NCBI GenBank assembly: GCA_032173965.1
Contig: JAVUNC010000004.1
Coordinates: 25,087,001-25,151,000 of the forward strand
Source: Sitta carolinensis
Lineage: Eukaryota; Chordata; Aves; Passeriformes; Sittidae
DNA: 64,000 bases
Direction of reading: 5' to 3'
Shown here: in pieces, positions 14,401-29,700 of the stretch
Position numbering within the stretch: position 1 is the stretch's first letter
Layout of the letters: each line of letters opens with the position of its first letter
Position numbers and translations under genes: made by a program
Notes under the pieces: generated by a model
What the model saw: only the letters and a program-made list of their open reading frames with translations
The model's database searches: none
What the model was told of the DNA's origin: nothing

Positions 14401-15330
14401 TGTAACAAGAGGAGACTGAAACATGGAGAATTATTTTTGTCATGGTAAGGTGTTTAACTAAACTAGTGAGAGAATTAGCTTGGCAGAGAATGGCAGTCAG
14501 AAGACGTATCACAGGTGTCCTGTTGCATAGGGATGGGGAATGGGACAGACATATCTAATTATTGCTCAATTCTGCAGCTCTAGGAACACCTTCTTGTCAG
14601 CCACGTGCTCCAAGCAATGATCATGTACACCTTTCACTGCTCAAGTGGGTGCTTTATCATGAGAACCTGAACTTTATTTTGTAAGTGCATCTTCCTTCAG
14701 CTGCTGTCATTGGCACATTTTGTTGTTTACTGTGGTTGAGACTCAGTTAAAACATGACAAGCTTTGATAGAATACATCAATTGTTTTTTTCTTTTCTTGA
14801 TACCTGTTGTATTTTGCAGTACTCTGTAAAAAATGAAGGCTCTATGCTTGTAGTGAGAACCAGTCGGAAGAGAAATATGACACACAGAAAATGGATATTG
14901 TTTACGGATTTGATAATGTTGGCTCAAATGTCTGCATAAAAAGTTCCTTTTTCATTCTTTTAGAATTACAGTCACATCAAATGGCTTTTGTGTTCTGCCT
15001 TGGGTAAAATATTCACCTCATGGATTTTGCCAAAACTTTTAAACAGAGGTAGAAATATTTATGATCCACCAGACGCTCAGTAAATCCCAAAGAAGCTGGT
15101 ACTTTTTGAATGCAATGTCTTTTCAGCCCCTGTTTTCCAGGCTTTACTCTCTGCTTTCTAATTTGGTCATTTCCTCCACACAATTATGTTTTTTTTTTCT
15201 GCTGAGCCTGCGCCGTGGGAATGAACGAGCTTTGCTTTCTGCATGGGTGGGCTAAAGTTTCCTTGGAAAGTGTGGCTGGGAGTCACTGCAGCCCGTGGTC
15301 ACAGCATCCCTGAAAAGTGCTTGTTGCTGT
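8417..15330. other. Non-coding stretch, no gene recognised
   Basis: Nearly 7 kb with no gene and no recognisable mobile element. Open frames reach 119 codons (11378-11737, minus) without known motifs. About 10080-10460 has around ten CpG dinucleotides, more than the flanks, and contains a GCTGAGTCAG string like an AP-1/MAF half site. This is too weak to call a promoter or a CpG island. Confidence 0.55.
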
Positions 15331-15473
15331 TCTCCCTTTACAGATGGCTAAATGAAAGCAGAGAAATGCAGGGATTTGCCTAAGGCCACATAATAAATCA
15401 GTTGCTTCTATGGATTAGTTACAGCTCAGAACTTCCCTGCTGCCAACTTCCCTGCACTCACTCCACTGTTTCC
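15331..15473 (-). mobile_element. MIR-like SINE relic (core region)
   Basis: Read on the plus strand, the stretch follows the order of a reverse-complemented MIR element. First comes TTTACAGATG, then an AGAGAAATG segment, then TTTGCCTAAGGCCACA (the MIR conserved core around the CCCAAGGTCACAC block). A poorly conserved GGATTAG segment and a final ACTCACTCCACT follow. MIR-type CORE-SINEs are ancient in amniotes and survive in birds only as scattered fragments. The match is by eye against a remembered consensus, with many substitutions and at least one gap. The element is non-coding and long dead. Confidence 0.55.
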
Positions 15474-18523
<3,050 letters not shown>

Positions 18524-18765
18524 TTACCCAAAGAAGCCTGAGGTATATACCAATGCACTTACTGCTATACTTTCAGAGGCATTGATACTTTTTTGTCACA
18601 GGCACTTCTCTGTCAATATAATTGTTCTCATGGTGGTGAACAAACTGCAGTCAAACAGCCTTGAATACTGGACAAACTGAAATAACAAAACAAAAGAGAA
18701 AAAAATTTTTTTTTAGCTGGAAGGAAGAACATATCTTAAAATTGCACAGACAAAATGAAAGGTAC

Positions 18766-18795
18766 AGAATAGAACAGAACAGAATAGGATAGAAT
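18766..18795. repeat. Short AGAAY pentanucleotide repeat, 6 units
   Basis: Six consecutive five-base units of the form AGAAT or AGAAC, one of them AGGAT. This is an imperfect, probably older, simple repeat lying between the (ATT)n and (ATCT)n arrays. Confidence 0.85.
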
Positions 18796-18827
18796 ACGTA
18801 AGAAAATATCACCCACATACTGCTCTA

Positions 18828-18931
<104 letters not shown>

Positions 18932-18964
18932 CCAGCTGAAAGGACATGCAGAAAAGTATCTAGA

Positions 18965-18967
<3 letters not shown>

Positions 18968-19010
<43 letters not shown>
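18968..19010. repeat. Poly(T) run of 43 bases
   Basis: An uninterrupted T43 only 37 bases after the (ATCT)n array. It could be a reversed poly(A) tail of a minus-strand retroposition, but the sequence to its right (from AGTAATATTG) is not a recognised element. Confidence 0.95.
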
Positions 19011-19012
<2 letters not shown>

Positions 19013-22000
19013 TAATATTGTTGCTGAGTTGATGCTCTATGCAGCCATGATAGCTTGGAGTTCTAGGAAGCCTGGTCTTTAAGTACTCTGTGAGAGAGAA
19101 GTAATTGTTTTTTCTAGTGCTGGAGATAGAACATCATCAGTTCTGTGAGCTGCTCAAGGAGCACGTTGTTTGTGGACTTTTCTTCTAAAAAGTAGGGCCT
19201 GAGATGAGCAATATGGGTGAAGTAATGCCCAGTAAAGTTCAAATTTAAAGCAGTATTATTGCTAATATTTGGAAGTGACAGTTTGGGATTGAGGCAGGAA
19301 CTACTGAGGGGAAGGCAATCCATGGTAGTGTTTAGGCAGTATCAGGTGGCTTGATACTCAGACACTGAGTTTTGAGAGCTGAAAAATGCTCTCATTTTCC
19401 AATGGGCTCTGGAATAAGTAGTAAATATATTAGGCGAGTCATCTATTGCCCGTTAACATTTATTTCTAGATTTTGTATGGTTGGACATAATATTTATTTT
19501 TCTATTCACAATTTCTATATGTTAGGTTGAATGTTGTGAGAATATGGGAAACCTATATGTAAAGCAGTTTTCTATCAGTAGCGGTTTTTGTTTGTTTTTC
19601 TTAGTTTCAGGGTTGTTTGTTTGGTTTTTGTTGATCTGTGTGATCTGTGGACAGAATTGTTTGGGAATGTTTTGTAGGAATGTTCCTGTCTAAGTACTAA
19701 AATAAAAATGATTATTGCTGAAAATTCCTTAATACTCACTCAATTTATTTAAAAGTAATGCATTTCCCCTGATGGGATTTTACATGAGCTATAGAAATGA
19801 ACCTTGAGAGCAGCATGTCAAAATCTCAGTCTCTGTTCCTGTGATCCCCCACTACTTCATAGTGTGCCGTTCACACTGGTGCAACAGGCATATCCAACTC
19901 ACAGAACAGAGTTATAAATAATGCAGTCTTTGGGTACAAGCTCAAACTGCCCTTCATGCCCAAAAATCATTCTAGGTACCTTCTTCCGAAGAAGCAACCA
20001 TTATTGAACTTCCCGCCTTCTTCCAAATAAATCATGCGACCTGCAGTACTAAAACTTTCTTGGGTAGATGGTGCCATATAGAGTATGTATTTCAGAAATC
20101 TTGAACCTGGGAATGTCTGGGTGTGGAAGCACTGAGTGAAGGTCAGAAGGGCTATGAGAATGGTGTGTGTTGATAGTCCGCAAGATCTCAGCACACATCT
20201 ACCTCCAGCTTCCCACCAGGACTAGGAGACAAAAGGCAGTGAGCAAACCATAATGGAGGTGGGGATGGAGAAACTGACAGCTCCTAGCAGATACAAAAAG
20301 GTTTACCTAAAGCCAGTACATGGTAATCCACATAAGAGGAGTGCAGAAGGACAGTTGGAGTTCCTTCTTCCCAATGTCATTGTAAGGACTCCTAGATACA
20401 GCACTTGCACATTATTGTCGGGATGCTGGGCAAATGACTTGGCCTTACACATTTTAGAGTTGTGAGTATGTGGATAGGAGAAAATGCGTATCAAGAACTG
20501 AAACTGGTTTTGTTTAAAAATAAAGCCATCCTGTATGGTCCATTATTGTGATTTCCTATGTGGCTGCAAAAATATTGCTACATAATTCCCTAGTGTTGCC
20601 TGTTGTTCTGCATAAGAAAATCAGACTTTATATTTAAACAACACACTTATTGTGTCTCTCCTTGCCAATTACATGTTGCAGTAAATGTGCGGTGTACTTT
20701 TTTTAAATTTTGGGTTGTATTTATAAAGAACTTTGGAGCTCCATAACGTGTGGGTGGATCCTGTAGGAGGTGAACAGAGTACAACTGGTTGTGGAAGATG
20801 ATGATAGTGTTCCTTAGTATAAAGATGCAAGGGACAGAAAGAAACAGGTAGGGAAAAGGTGCAGGATCATCTGTGTCTGGCTTCTGAGGGTGACACAGAG
20901 TGGGGCTGGGTGAATGGGGGGCATGCCCATGCAGAGAATTGCTGGACCAGGGATAGTGGGAATACACTGTTCTTGTAGGGGATGTAGTATTTCACTGAAT
21001 CAAGGAGGGACTGGAGGAAACATGCCAGAAGTGACTGAAAAGGATGAAATGGTCTGAACTGAATGAAATTCCAAGTGTTGGAGATGGAGAATCAGGGAGC
21101 TTTTCAGAATCTTTTATGTGTGTCTGTGAAATAAACTCCCTTGGTTTTGAATAGGAGTATATAAGGGCCCATATATGAACAGAGAAAGGCATAGTAAGTT
21201 TTCTGTTGTGTAGAAAAACATGCAGAAAATTACAGGCCATTGAAAGAACAATAATTTCTGTGGAGAAAAAGTGGATGAATGGAGGGGGAATGCACATTTT
21301 AATGTAGAAACTGGTTATAGAATTGTGTGTAATATGAAACAGTGATGCCTTACACAGATTGCATTGTAGAAGTATCAATCAGTTTCTCATTCATAAAGCT
21401 GAAACAGCACAGGACTTAAGGTCAATGCTAATGGCTCCTTCCCAGTTGTGCTGGATAACATGATGGTTCTACTGTACTATGGTGGGCAGGAGTCACCTGC
21501 ATGTTGTTCCTCATTGATCTAAATCTCTAGTATGCTGTGTGAATATCTCAGTCTTTTGGTCATGCAAAAGCATTGTGAAGTAGTGAACAGATCGGATCAC
21601 ATGGAGACCAAAGTCACTGCTGTGTTGGTGGCTGTAATTTTCCTGAACAATTTTTTTTAATGGTGAAATAGAAAGGTGACATATTTTTCTTTTGATTTGA
21701 ATGCTGACTTATAACTTAAAATGTGATGGTCAATTGTTTCTTGTCTAAGAGTATCTGAAAATGTCTCAAAATCCAATTTAGAATAGGCTTAAATTTGCTT
21801 TATGAGGGTCTCCACATTTCTCTGAAATTTTTTTAAGGATTTACAGGTTGCAAACACCTGACCTAGAACAATGCTGGTAAAACTAGACAATGTGTCTAAT
21901 TTTCTCCTGACATTTGTTTAAAAAAAATCTAAATGAGATTGGTAGATATGCACACTTGTTTTGTTATGACAGAAAAATTTATTTTTCAGCAGTATGCCAA

Positions 22001-22539
22001 GAAGGATTGAAATAGAAACAGTCTGAGAAAACCTGCAAAGCTTTCTATATTCATTGTTTTTGATGTTCTAGATACATAACTGAAAAATAATCTTGGATTT
22101 CTGCTATTTTTAGTTACTGCTGGCTTAAATTAGAATCATGGGAAGGACTGAATAATTAACAAAGATAATAAAATGTTATTTTTCAAATCTTTTGGTGGAT
22201 ATGATCAAGCTGGAAAGAAAGATGCATTTAATTTACTTTACCCAAGGAAATCTGATCATTTCTGATCATTTCTGATTTTGTTTCTTTTCCAGTTACTTTA
22301 CCTGCAGCCACAGCACAAAAATACAGAAACATTCAATTTTTCCACTCTCTACTTTGGTTTAATTTTTTTCCAGTGAGGAAGAACTTACATTTAAAATTAT
22401 GGACAATTTCATTGCTTCTCTATTCTGGCCATTGAACAAATCCATGTAAGCATGGCTTCCTGCAGTTTTACATCATAGCAGCTTACAGAAAACTAGGCTG
22501 TGGCTATACTAAATTAAATACTAAATGTGTTCAAGACAG
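19011..22539. other. Non-coding stretch, no gene recognised
   Basis: No gene or repeat family identified. The two longest frames are on the minus strand (20647-20967, 106 codons, and 20992-21378, 128 codons). They lie back to back, opposite a purine-rich plus strand, and have no known motif, so chance is the simplest explanation. A short TCTGATCATT tandem occurs near 22250-22275. Confidence 0.5.
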
Positions 22540-22999
22540 TTGAACCCTCTGTCACTAGAGGCCAACTGGCTTGAAATGACCTTCTAAGCCTTGTTTCTCT
22601 TCTAGCTTCAAAACTCACTTTATTTTGGCTATGAGTCCTGACCTGCCTAGAAGCGCTTGCTCCTGCCTTTTCCCTTTGCGCAGTGCCTTTGCTTTGAGAC
22701 AAACCCCGATTTCTTGAGCTTTGGCCAGGTCTTCGATGGTTCCCTTTCCTTGACCTGTCCTGTGTTGTGACTCCTGGGCTGCTGACAGGCCTGGGCTCCA
22801 GCCAGCATCTGCCTTCAGGTGGGGTAACCAGACAGAAGAGGGGACAGCACGCTGTCCCCTACAGCCTTGTGCGACCCCGTGTAGGCTCCTCCTCTGTTGT
22901 GCTGAACAGGTTAGGAAGGGTTTGCTATATCCATTATGTTTTGACTTTTGCTATTTGGGACACTGTGAGAGAGACAGGCTGGCAGAGGACCTTCCCAGC
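22540..22999 (-). mobile_element. Probable internal stub of an endogenous retrovirus
   Basis: This stretch is richer in GC and CpG than its surroundings. It lies directly downstream, on the minus strand, of the LTR-like sequence at 23000-23440, where the leader and the start of the internal region would be. I cannot point to a clear primer-binding site or a complete gag frame. The open frames here are short and interrupted, so the copy would be truncated and non-functional. Alternatively it is unrelated unique DNA. No 3' LTR is present in the window at lower coordinates. Confidence 0.35.
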
Positions 23000-23440
23000 T
23001 CCCCTGTCACTGTGGGACACAGAGGGAACACACAGCACACACACACACAACAGGTGTCCAAAGCACAGAAGAAAAAGAACCAAGTTTATTGAAACCTCAG
23101 CTATTTATAATTTCCAGGACACTGACCAGGGTTGGGTAGCAAAGTATCCGCCTCTCCAATCCCACTGGTCAAATAAGAAGTCTTTCAAGTGATATCTTTA
23201 ACAAAAAAGAATGTAAACTATTCTTGTTTACCTTACAATTTCTTGAGAACACTGACTTCATTCTACAAAAACAAATCAGAAAGCTTATTTTCAGGGACAG
23301 CACTCCCCAGATGGCTGGGCTGTGAGCCATGTGAGATAAGCTGGTTTTGTGAATCTGAACAACTGATAAAATTTAGTGGTAGGAAGAAATGTGTCCTTTC
23401 ATAGCTATGAGCAAATTATATTTCTGACTTGAGAGTCAGG
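23000..23440 (-). mobile_element. Endogenous retrovirus LTR, minus strand
   Basis: On the minus strand the order of signals is that of an LTR: a GGATTGG (inverted CCAAT) near 23155-23161, then a TATAAATA-type box at about 23102-23110. A polyadenylation signal AATAAA follows about 13 bases later, at about 23083-23088. After that come a GT-rich tract (the CACACA run at about 23036-23048 on the plus strand) and a pyrimidine-rich stretch typical of the R and U5 regions. A TATA box placed this close before AATAAA is characteristic of many avian retroviral LTRs. The outer ends are approximate because I could not fix the TG and CA termini or a target duplication. No intact viral gene accompanies it. 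Confidence 0.55.
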
Positions 23441-26189
23441 AATCTGTTTCCAGTGAGACACTGTTTCTATTCCTAATCCAACTGTGCTTGGCACTGTGGT
23501 ATATGAACTGCATGGAAATTTTACAGCAAGAAAAACCTGACACCATAACTACTTGATCTTACCTGGTCCAGACACAATACATAGCTATGGGGGGTTTGAG
23601 GGTTTATTCTCTTGCTAATAACAAATAGATTTCTCATGGTGTCTTAAGTTCAAAACAAATTTCAAGCTGTAATCTGTTTTTTGAGCTATAACATTTTTTT
23701 TCAATTTATGCAGTTAATTATCATTATTATTAGTGTGTTGTATATATACAATTTTTTAAAAATGCATTTTATTATACATATACATATACTAGTAATATTA
23801 GCATTATTATTATTGTATTAGCATTTTCCAAAAAGACTATGAACTTCTTGCATTATGGGAGGTCTTGGCATGTCGTAAGGTATTTGTTGAGCAGATTCCA
23901 GAGCTGGTTAAAATTTTTCTGAATGTAGGGATCTTTTCATACAGTCCAGGGATTTTCAGTGTTTTCTGTCAAGTGGCTGCTAAGGACAGAGTATGATCCA
24001 GCCTGAAACTTCTGGCATTCCCCTTGGAGGCACTTCTTATTTTGAAGCCATGATGTCAAATGTCAGAAGAGGATGGCAAAACTTTTTCCTCTTTTCTCTC
24101 CACACCTGTGTTGAGATGATCTGACTACTGCAAAAGTTACAAAAGCAGGATAAAGAATACCACAGATACAGTTATCCATACAACTTCTGTTTTTTATACA
24201 CAGAGATAATATCTTTGATTACATAAGCAATGATTGATGATTAAGGAAGTGGAGTACTGTTTTGGAAAACAGGGATTTTTTTCCTGCTTCCACAAGAGAC
24301 ATGTTGTGTGTCGCTGGATGAATCAGTGAAAACACTGGGCCATAATGTGTTTCCAGTACGTTACATAGAGGGACCAATCTGCTAAAGTGGATAATGTTTA
24401 ACATTTTAACTGCGTATTGAGCTTCCATAAAATCTGAAGGATCACACTCCTATTTGGCTAAACTTGGTGATCAGTGATTACTGAATGCTTTTAGCAATTC
24501 TAACTTAATTTTCTGTGCCTCAGGTCCCAACTGTTCAATCACAAGGACTCAGCATCTATCTCACAACTGCATTGTGGAGAGGAACTAATTAATGCTTCTA
24601 AAGTGTTAAAATAAAGTGAATCTCAAAGGAGAAAATCTAGAAGGAAACAAACAATTTTGTGATCTGGGCAAAACCTTTGTATATATGTTTAATAAAAAAA
24701 AGGAGAAGAAAAAAAATCTGAATCACAAGCTGAACAAGAAGGTTGAAAAAAAATACTGAATAACAACTGCTGTACTGAATGGAATTGTGATCCCATGGAG
24801 AAAATGCAAAAAGATAATGTAATGTAATTAATTAGAAGAGAAGATCAAAGTAGACCACACTGAAGGTTTTTAGATGTGTGACAGGCTGATGCAAACCCCT
24901 GTTCTTCATGTTGGAATGAGAGTACAGGAAAGCACACAAAAATGCAACAAGGGAGAGTAAGACGGGTATAGAAAACTTTCAGGTGTGTAAAATTTCTCCA
25001 TGTTCTTTGCCAGTTTCTTTCCAATTTTCACCTTTTCTCTCTTCTCGTCATGCTAAAATTTTGATTTTTGTCTTCTCTAAGCTGAGCTTCTCACCATATC
25101 TGTACACATCCTCCTTGTTTTTGAAACCTACAAAGTTCCCCTGGCTTAGTCATATCAATCTGTTCGCTGTACTTCTTTTGTCAGTGGTAGAATTGTTTGT
25201 GCATTAATCATTAACAGTTTCTTTGAGGAACTCAGTGTCTTTAACAGGTTTTCTCCTTGGAAGAGGAGATTAAGTCTTGAAATTATGTTTTCAATATGTT
25301 GAAATAAATGCCATTTAAAAAAAATTCCCATTCTCCTTTCTTCTAAACATGCCATTTCACTCTTGCTTTTTTTTTCCTCCAGACGCCCTTCCCCTTGGTA
25401 TTGCAATAACTTTTCCCCTGCTGATTAGAAACTCCTGATGGTTTTTTGTCTAAAGAATAATCAAAATGTAAATTTTCAAAAGAAGTTATCTGCTGGTTTG
25501 GCTCTATATGAAAAGCTCCACTGTTACAATATCTGTAGTCTTGTCCCCTCTGAAACACACTTTCCAACAGGTCAGCTACTTTTGTTGGTGACCTAGAGAG
25601 GTAACATATGCTCTTTGACATCTTCCCTAATGGCAAGGTAATATCTACATTACATTAAGTCGTTCTGTGATATGAATTAACCCACAGTCTCTTATTTTGG
25701 TTAAATGATCTTTTGGTCAGGCTTGAGCTCATATTTGACTATCTTTCAATTTTTGGTGCAAATATTTATATTCTTTCTTAGTACAGGTACATTGAGTAAT
25801 ACTTTCATGTTATCAAGAATGACCTTTATACTATAAGGAAAGAAAAAATATTAATCTTCTCCAATGTCTTCCAAGTAAAACAGAGTAAGAATTAAGAAAA
25901 AATAGGGAAAAATTGAGAGAGTAAAAATGTGGCTGGCTAGCTGGAAAGTGCAAGGGGACTTTTAAAAAAGGGTTATGATTAGATCTTGACAATGATAAGA
26001 ACGTATAGGAAATCACACAAATGTATGTAATCTTCACCCAAATTAGTATAAGGAAAACAGATTAAAGCAGTGGCTCCATAATCTTTCATTTGAGCTTATG
26101 GTTTGAGGAAGTGCTCTGATATCTACAATATGAAATGAGCCTGAACACAGTGTTCTGTTCTCCAGAGGAAAGTATCAAACACAAACACG
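23441..26189. other. Non-coding stretch, no gene recognised
   Basis: AT-rich sequence with short TATACATATA-type and ATTATT patches around 23720-23820. Open frames are under 100 codons and show no motif. The left part, up to about 23500, could still belong to the LTR whose boundary is uncertain. Confidence 0.5.
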
Positions 26190-26790
26190 GAAGGGTGGAA
26201 ATTAGTAGACAACAGCACTTCTGATAAAGGCAGGGGATTATAATGCAAGAGGCATATAAACCAGGCTAAGAAATGATGTTGTTGTCAGGAACCTAATCTC
26301 ATTCCAGAATTGTTATTATAAGGAAGAGATTATGTCAGACAGGGAAGGTAATTACTGAAACCCACTCCATGCCAGCGAGGTTATCTGGAGAACCATGTCC
26401 AGTGTTCCATACTGAATCTCAGAAAAGATGCAAACAAATTGGATAGCATCCATAAAAAATCATTGGTACCCATGAGAAATTTTTGAAGCCCAAACAAAAC
26501 AAGACAAAACAAAACAAAAGGTTGAAAGAAATGCAACTGTTATTTTGAAAGTCTGGAAGACAATGGAGAGACTGGAGAATTTTCTGAAATGCTGGAGGGT
26601 TTTATAAAGATGCTTGTGATCAACTCTTTCACGTAGTCAGTGGGACAAAGGAAAAAAAGAAAGCTATTCAACTTGAAGGAAAGATGTCTGGAAAGTTTAC
26701 ATCAAAAATTCTTTCTCATTGTTAAAATTGTGGAAATCCAGAAGAGGCTTCTTTAAGGATCTGATTACATCAGAGATTTTGAAGAAGAGC
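26190..26790 (+). mobile_element. Old CR1 LINE relic, 3' half
   Basis: The stretch follows the 3' coding end and downstream part of CR1 in the right order. It has an AGTAGACAACAGCA segment, a block around GGCATATAAACCAGGCTAAGAAATGATG and GTTATCTGGAGAACCATGTCCAG (the 'heard by one, seen by all' region near the end of the polymerase frame). AAAGATGCAAACAAATTGGA and then an ACTTGAAGGAAAGATG/ATTCTTTCTCATTG segment follow. Divergence is high, with frequent indels and stops, so it belongs to an older CR1 subfamily. An AAAAC simple repeat (26491-26519) lies within or interrupts it. The 3' terminal octamer repeat is not seen, so the 3' end is lost or unrecognisable. Confidence 0.6.
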
Positions 26791-29700
26791 TGAAACAGAT
26801 GCAAAGAATGGACTATGAATACTTTAAAATATCTCACCAGGCTTAGTCACTTTCCAGCCCTTCATTCTAATGATTTTTGACTGTTTCTGCTGTCCTTAGT
26901 TACAATCTGTAAGTTTAAAAGAGGGATATGATATCAAATAATTTGCCAAAGGGCCTCATTAAACCTAACATTGCACGACTGACCATCTTATCATTGGATA
27001 AGCTCTGTAGAGCTCAAATTAATCTTTGAGAAAAATAACCATCTCTATCTGGATTATTCTTAATTTTTCATCTGAGGATGAGTAGTTCTGTGAGCAGGGG
27101 TTGGAATCAGAATCATGTTCCCATGTGCCCTCCAGAATCAAAATTCCGCTTTTCTTGCTCTCCATATTGTTTCCCAGATTTTTGCATTTTGCTGCAAATG
27201 AGACATGAAAAATGCCTTTAGTTTTGTGTAGCTTTTTCTTTTTTTTATAGAGGCACATGCAGCTTTTCTGGGAGGGAGAGGAGCAATGATTACCCCTTTA
27301 GGCTGGCAACTGCCAGGGGCTGTCTCTTCTCTCTGCTTTTGGGAGGTATTCCAATTATGGAGCTGCAGCAAAAGAAAGGGAAGGCACCACTCCTTTTCCT
27401 TCATTGTTTGCCTGTTTTAATAGCCATTCTGCAGCAAAATGGAGGATAAAATTCCTGGATACCTGTTAGATCAAGCCTCTTTTGGGCTTGGATTCAAGGA
27501 TATTCACTCTGGAAGAAATTCCACCCCCACAAAAGCTAGGCTTCAGTTAATAGCCTGTTCAGCCACAATGGCAGAGTTTCTAAGCAGTAAAAGAAGTCGG
27601 CATCTTGTGTGCAAGATTCTAGTCAGAAAATCTGAGGGGTTTGTGACATTTCGGTCATACAAATTCTATTTTAGATGACAACCTTACTGATTTATTTTTC
27701 TTCTATTTTCTGTACTTTGCAGCAAAGAGAATCTCCTCCCATGTTATGTGAAATGCCAGCTTTCATCTGCAAGACAAGGGATGTTTGGACTTTTTTTCCA
27801 CATTAAGGTAATAGCACACGTACCCACGTATCTTGAATACAGTACCTATGTCACCCTCTGTCAAGTTGCATAAATATACTCTGCAGAGAAGGGAAGGGGA
27901 CAGATATAAGCAGTCTTTTATCATTGAAGTACGACACACTCAGTCTATAGCCTTCAAAAATCTATCTTAGGGGTCTAGAAAGGCTTCCCAGTTTTGCTTA
28001 AATTTTCAAGGTTAGTGAGCTTTTCATAAACATCACTTGTATGTATGTAATAAAATCATTATTTTAATCCTGGTATGATTCAAGCTATTGTGTTTTCTTG
28101 CTACTACAAAATTCTTGATTGTTTGATTGTTATGAAGGAACGTTCATTATTCTAGTAGTTAAATTTATGACAATTATTGTATTATTTGACAAGAAACATA
28201 AAGAAGTTTTCTGTTTCAAACTGAACAAGCAATTCAATCCTAGATGAAAGACAGGCAAAATGAGATATCTGTGATCACTTGTCTTATCTCTGAGAGAGGG
28301 TTTTAGATCTTTGAATGTTTAAAAAATGCATACCAAAAATACTTCCTAATAAAATGAATGGGAATATAATTTTATATTACTGGGGAGCAACAGAAGTTTT
28401 CCCTATTTAAAGAACAGCTTTCAGTTTAAAATCAAAATAAAGCTATAGCAGAAGAAAGGGAAAATGCAAACATTTTGGAAAAATAAATAAATCTAATAAA
28501 ATAGATAGGACTTGTTTGACTGTTTGCATAAAGATTTAAATATTGCAGGTAAGCATCTACTGACAGACAAATCCCCTGCAAAACTGTGAGGCCCTGACTT
28601 ATTAGCACTGAACTGTGACACAGCATTCAGAATATCTGGTTCTGGAAGTACAGCTACAGATAGAAATAAACTCTTTGGTTTCTAGCTGTGAAATAGTCCT
28701 AAAATAAATCTCACAAGATTAGAAGGACTTCTCTGATACAGCACTTTTTTCAAATTAATACAATGACTATTGTTTCAGTTAAGGTATTGCATTATTTGCT
28801 TTGCTTCATTCCCTAAAACTTGTTTCTCTGTAGGAAAGCAAAGCAGTGTATTACATCTGTTACAACATGGCTTACACCATGGTCTGGTGCATGGGATTTG
28901 TTTATCTCCTTGTTTTTCAATACTTAACCTTGTGACTCAAGAACGATTATGTGCCCAATTAACTTTGGTTTATATGCTCTGTGTGTTTTAAGTGTGCAGC
29001 ACTGTTTCTTGAGAAAAATTACTTTTCTGCAAATCTGGGATCATTTCACCCAGCACAGGCCACCTTGAGATTATTACCTTATCATGGGTCAAAAGAGAAC
29101 AGATGTTGCTCCTGAATGTAGGGTCGGGAGGGACGGATTCGGTTACACAAGGCAGTAATGCCGTAGCTTCCTTAAAATTGTACCACATTCTTGGATGTTC
29201 TTCAGAGACCTCTACAAGACAGAAAGATTCTAAATTATCTTGGCCTACCACCTTTATTAATTGGAACTACCTTTTAATGGTTCTCATGAAATTCATAAAG
29301 CTAGTGCCTATAATTTCTTTTGGCCAAGAAACTGTTGAGAAATCAGACTACAGAAAAGTGCCCTGTATATAAAGCAATTTATTTTGGCATCTTCTTGTTT
29401 GTGAAATGTGTTGCTAAGATGATAACACTTAAAAAAATATCTTTTAAGAATCTGTAAATACAATTTTTGGGTTTCTCATTTTCTGCTCTTTCAATGTGGT
29501 ATTGTGAAATAGTAATCTGACCATCATTCAGATTTTAGTGAGATGGTTATGACTTGAAATATAAATATAACTTTAACATTGTACATTTGTCTTGAAAGCT
29601 GCAGTTCATTAGATTGTCTGAATTTAGTATTTACTTAAATTTTTGGAACAGTAAACATTCATTTGAACCCAGAACTTTTGACATAATCTAGAATTTATCA

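Noticed and set aside
23028..23050. CA dinucleotide run
   Set aside because: Short, and probably part of the R/U5 region of the LTR. Not listed as a separate microsatellite.
22767..23192. 141-codon plus-strand frame
   Set aside because: It runs antisense across the minus-strand LTR and its possible internal stub. It has no recognised domain.
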